From Caldifarciminota bacterium (lineage in GTDB: Bacteria > Hydrothermota > UBA3072 > B12-G15): a stretch of 5,821 nt of DNA. The stretch spans positions 1-5,821 of the forward strand of contig JAGGTX010000231.1 in NCBI GenBank assembly GCA_021163525.1. Direction: 5' to 3'. Both the position numbers and the translations under genes were made by a program. A model generated the notes under the pieces. The model was not told where the DNA came from, did no database searches, and was given only the letters and a program-made list of their open reading frames with translations. Below, piece after piece: positions 5,686-5,821 of this stretch (within the stretch, counting starts at the first letter, position 1; each line of letters starts with the position of its first letter).

Positions 5686-5821
5686 CAGAATGGCCCTGCG
5701 TGTGCGTTCAGTTTCTTGGCCACTTCTTCAAGGGGTATGCCTTCAATCTTTTTTTCTAATCCTGTATTTTCAAAGGGAACCGTAAGCCTGAGTGCCCCGA
5801 ACTCCGTTGAAAAAACGCCCA
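5685..5821 (-). CDS. partial C-terminus of an upstream operon gene, unidentified
   Basis: On the - strand one frame is open from the window edge to a TGA at 5685-5687 that overlaps the next gene's ATG. It gives 45 residues, including GALRLTVPFENTG and EGIPLEEVAKKLNAHAGPF. Composition, continuity to the edge and stop-start coupling support a real gene whose N-terminus lies beyond the right edge. Because its partner is MvhD-like, it is probably another subunit or partner of the same redox complex or pathway (for example HdrA-like). The visible tail contains no Cys motif or family signature, so I make no assignment. The other two - strand frames are closed by stops. Confidence 0.75.
   Translation of the reverse strand, partial: GVFSTEFGALRLTVPFENTGLEKKIEGIPLEEVAKKLNAHAGPF

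Overview
The window looks like chromosomal DNA (moderately AT-rich) from an anaerobic bacterium with an outer membrane. One gene encodes a hydrogenase/heterodisulfide-reductase-type iron-sulfur subunit, which points to anaerobic, probably flavin-bifurcating energy metabolism. Another encodes a likely outer-membrane beta-barrel. The CRISPR repeat family (3' end ATTGAAAC) is common in thermophiles and anaerobes. The style (very short, charge-poor leader peptides, tight ATGA overlaps, FecR/Ig-like/barrel envelope genes) recalls uncultivated lineages such as WOR-3/Hydrothermae-like bacteria, but that placement is a guess from memory.

Layout. Bases 1-1212 are the leader-distal end of a CRISPR array: 18 identical 30-bp repeats, 17 complete internal spacers, a final 36-nt spacer, and a terminal repeat cut off after 7 bases. 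The array runs off the left edge, so its leader and any cas genes lie outside the window. Bases 1213-1519 are a non-coding AT-rich stretch bounded by an imperfect 26-bp inverted repeat whose outer tips read TGGGGTCAG. The right tip is tandemly duplicated. This looks like a small non-autonomous mobile element or the remnant of one, and it abuts the point where the terminal CRISPR repeat is truncated. A clean sigma-70-type promoter follows at 1542-1570.

That promoter drives a compact three-gene + strand operon (1598-4643). It encodes a secreted protein with two beta-sandwich-like halves, a FecR-domain protein, and an N-terminal Ig-like domain joined to a C-terminal outer-membrane beta-barrel. 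Both internal junctions are 4-base ATGA overlaps, each with a Shine-Dalgarno sequence inside the upstream gene, so the three proteins are probably made together. I infer an envelope-associated assembly. No sigma factor, anti-sigma factor or TonB-dependent receptor is visible beside the FecR protein, so the classical Fec signalling arrangement is not supported here.

A convergent - strand operon occupies 4738-5821. It contains an MvhD-type subunit fused to a two-cluster ferredoxin and a C-terminal zinc-ribbon-like motif. It is translationally coupled (TGATG) to an upstream gene of which only the last 45 residues are inside the window. The convergent gap (4644-4737) has no convincing terminator.
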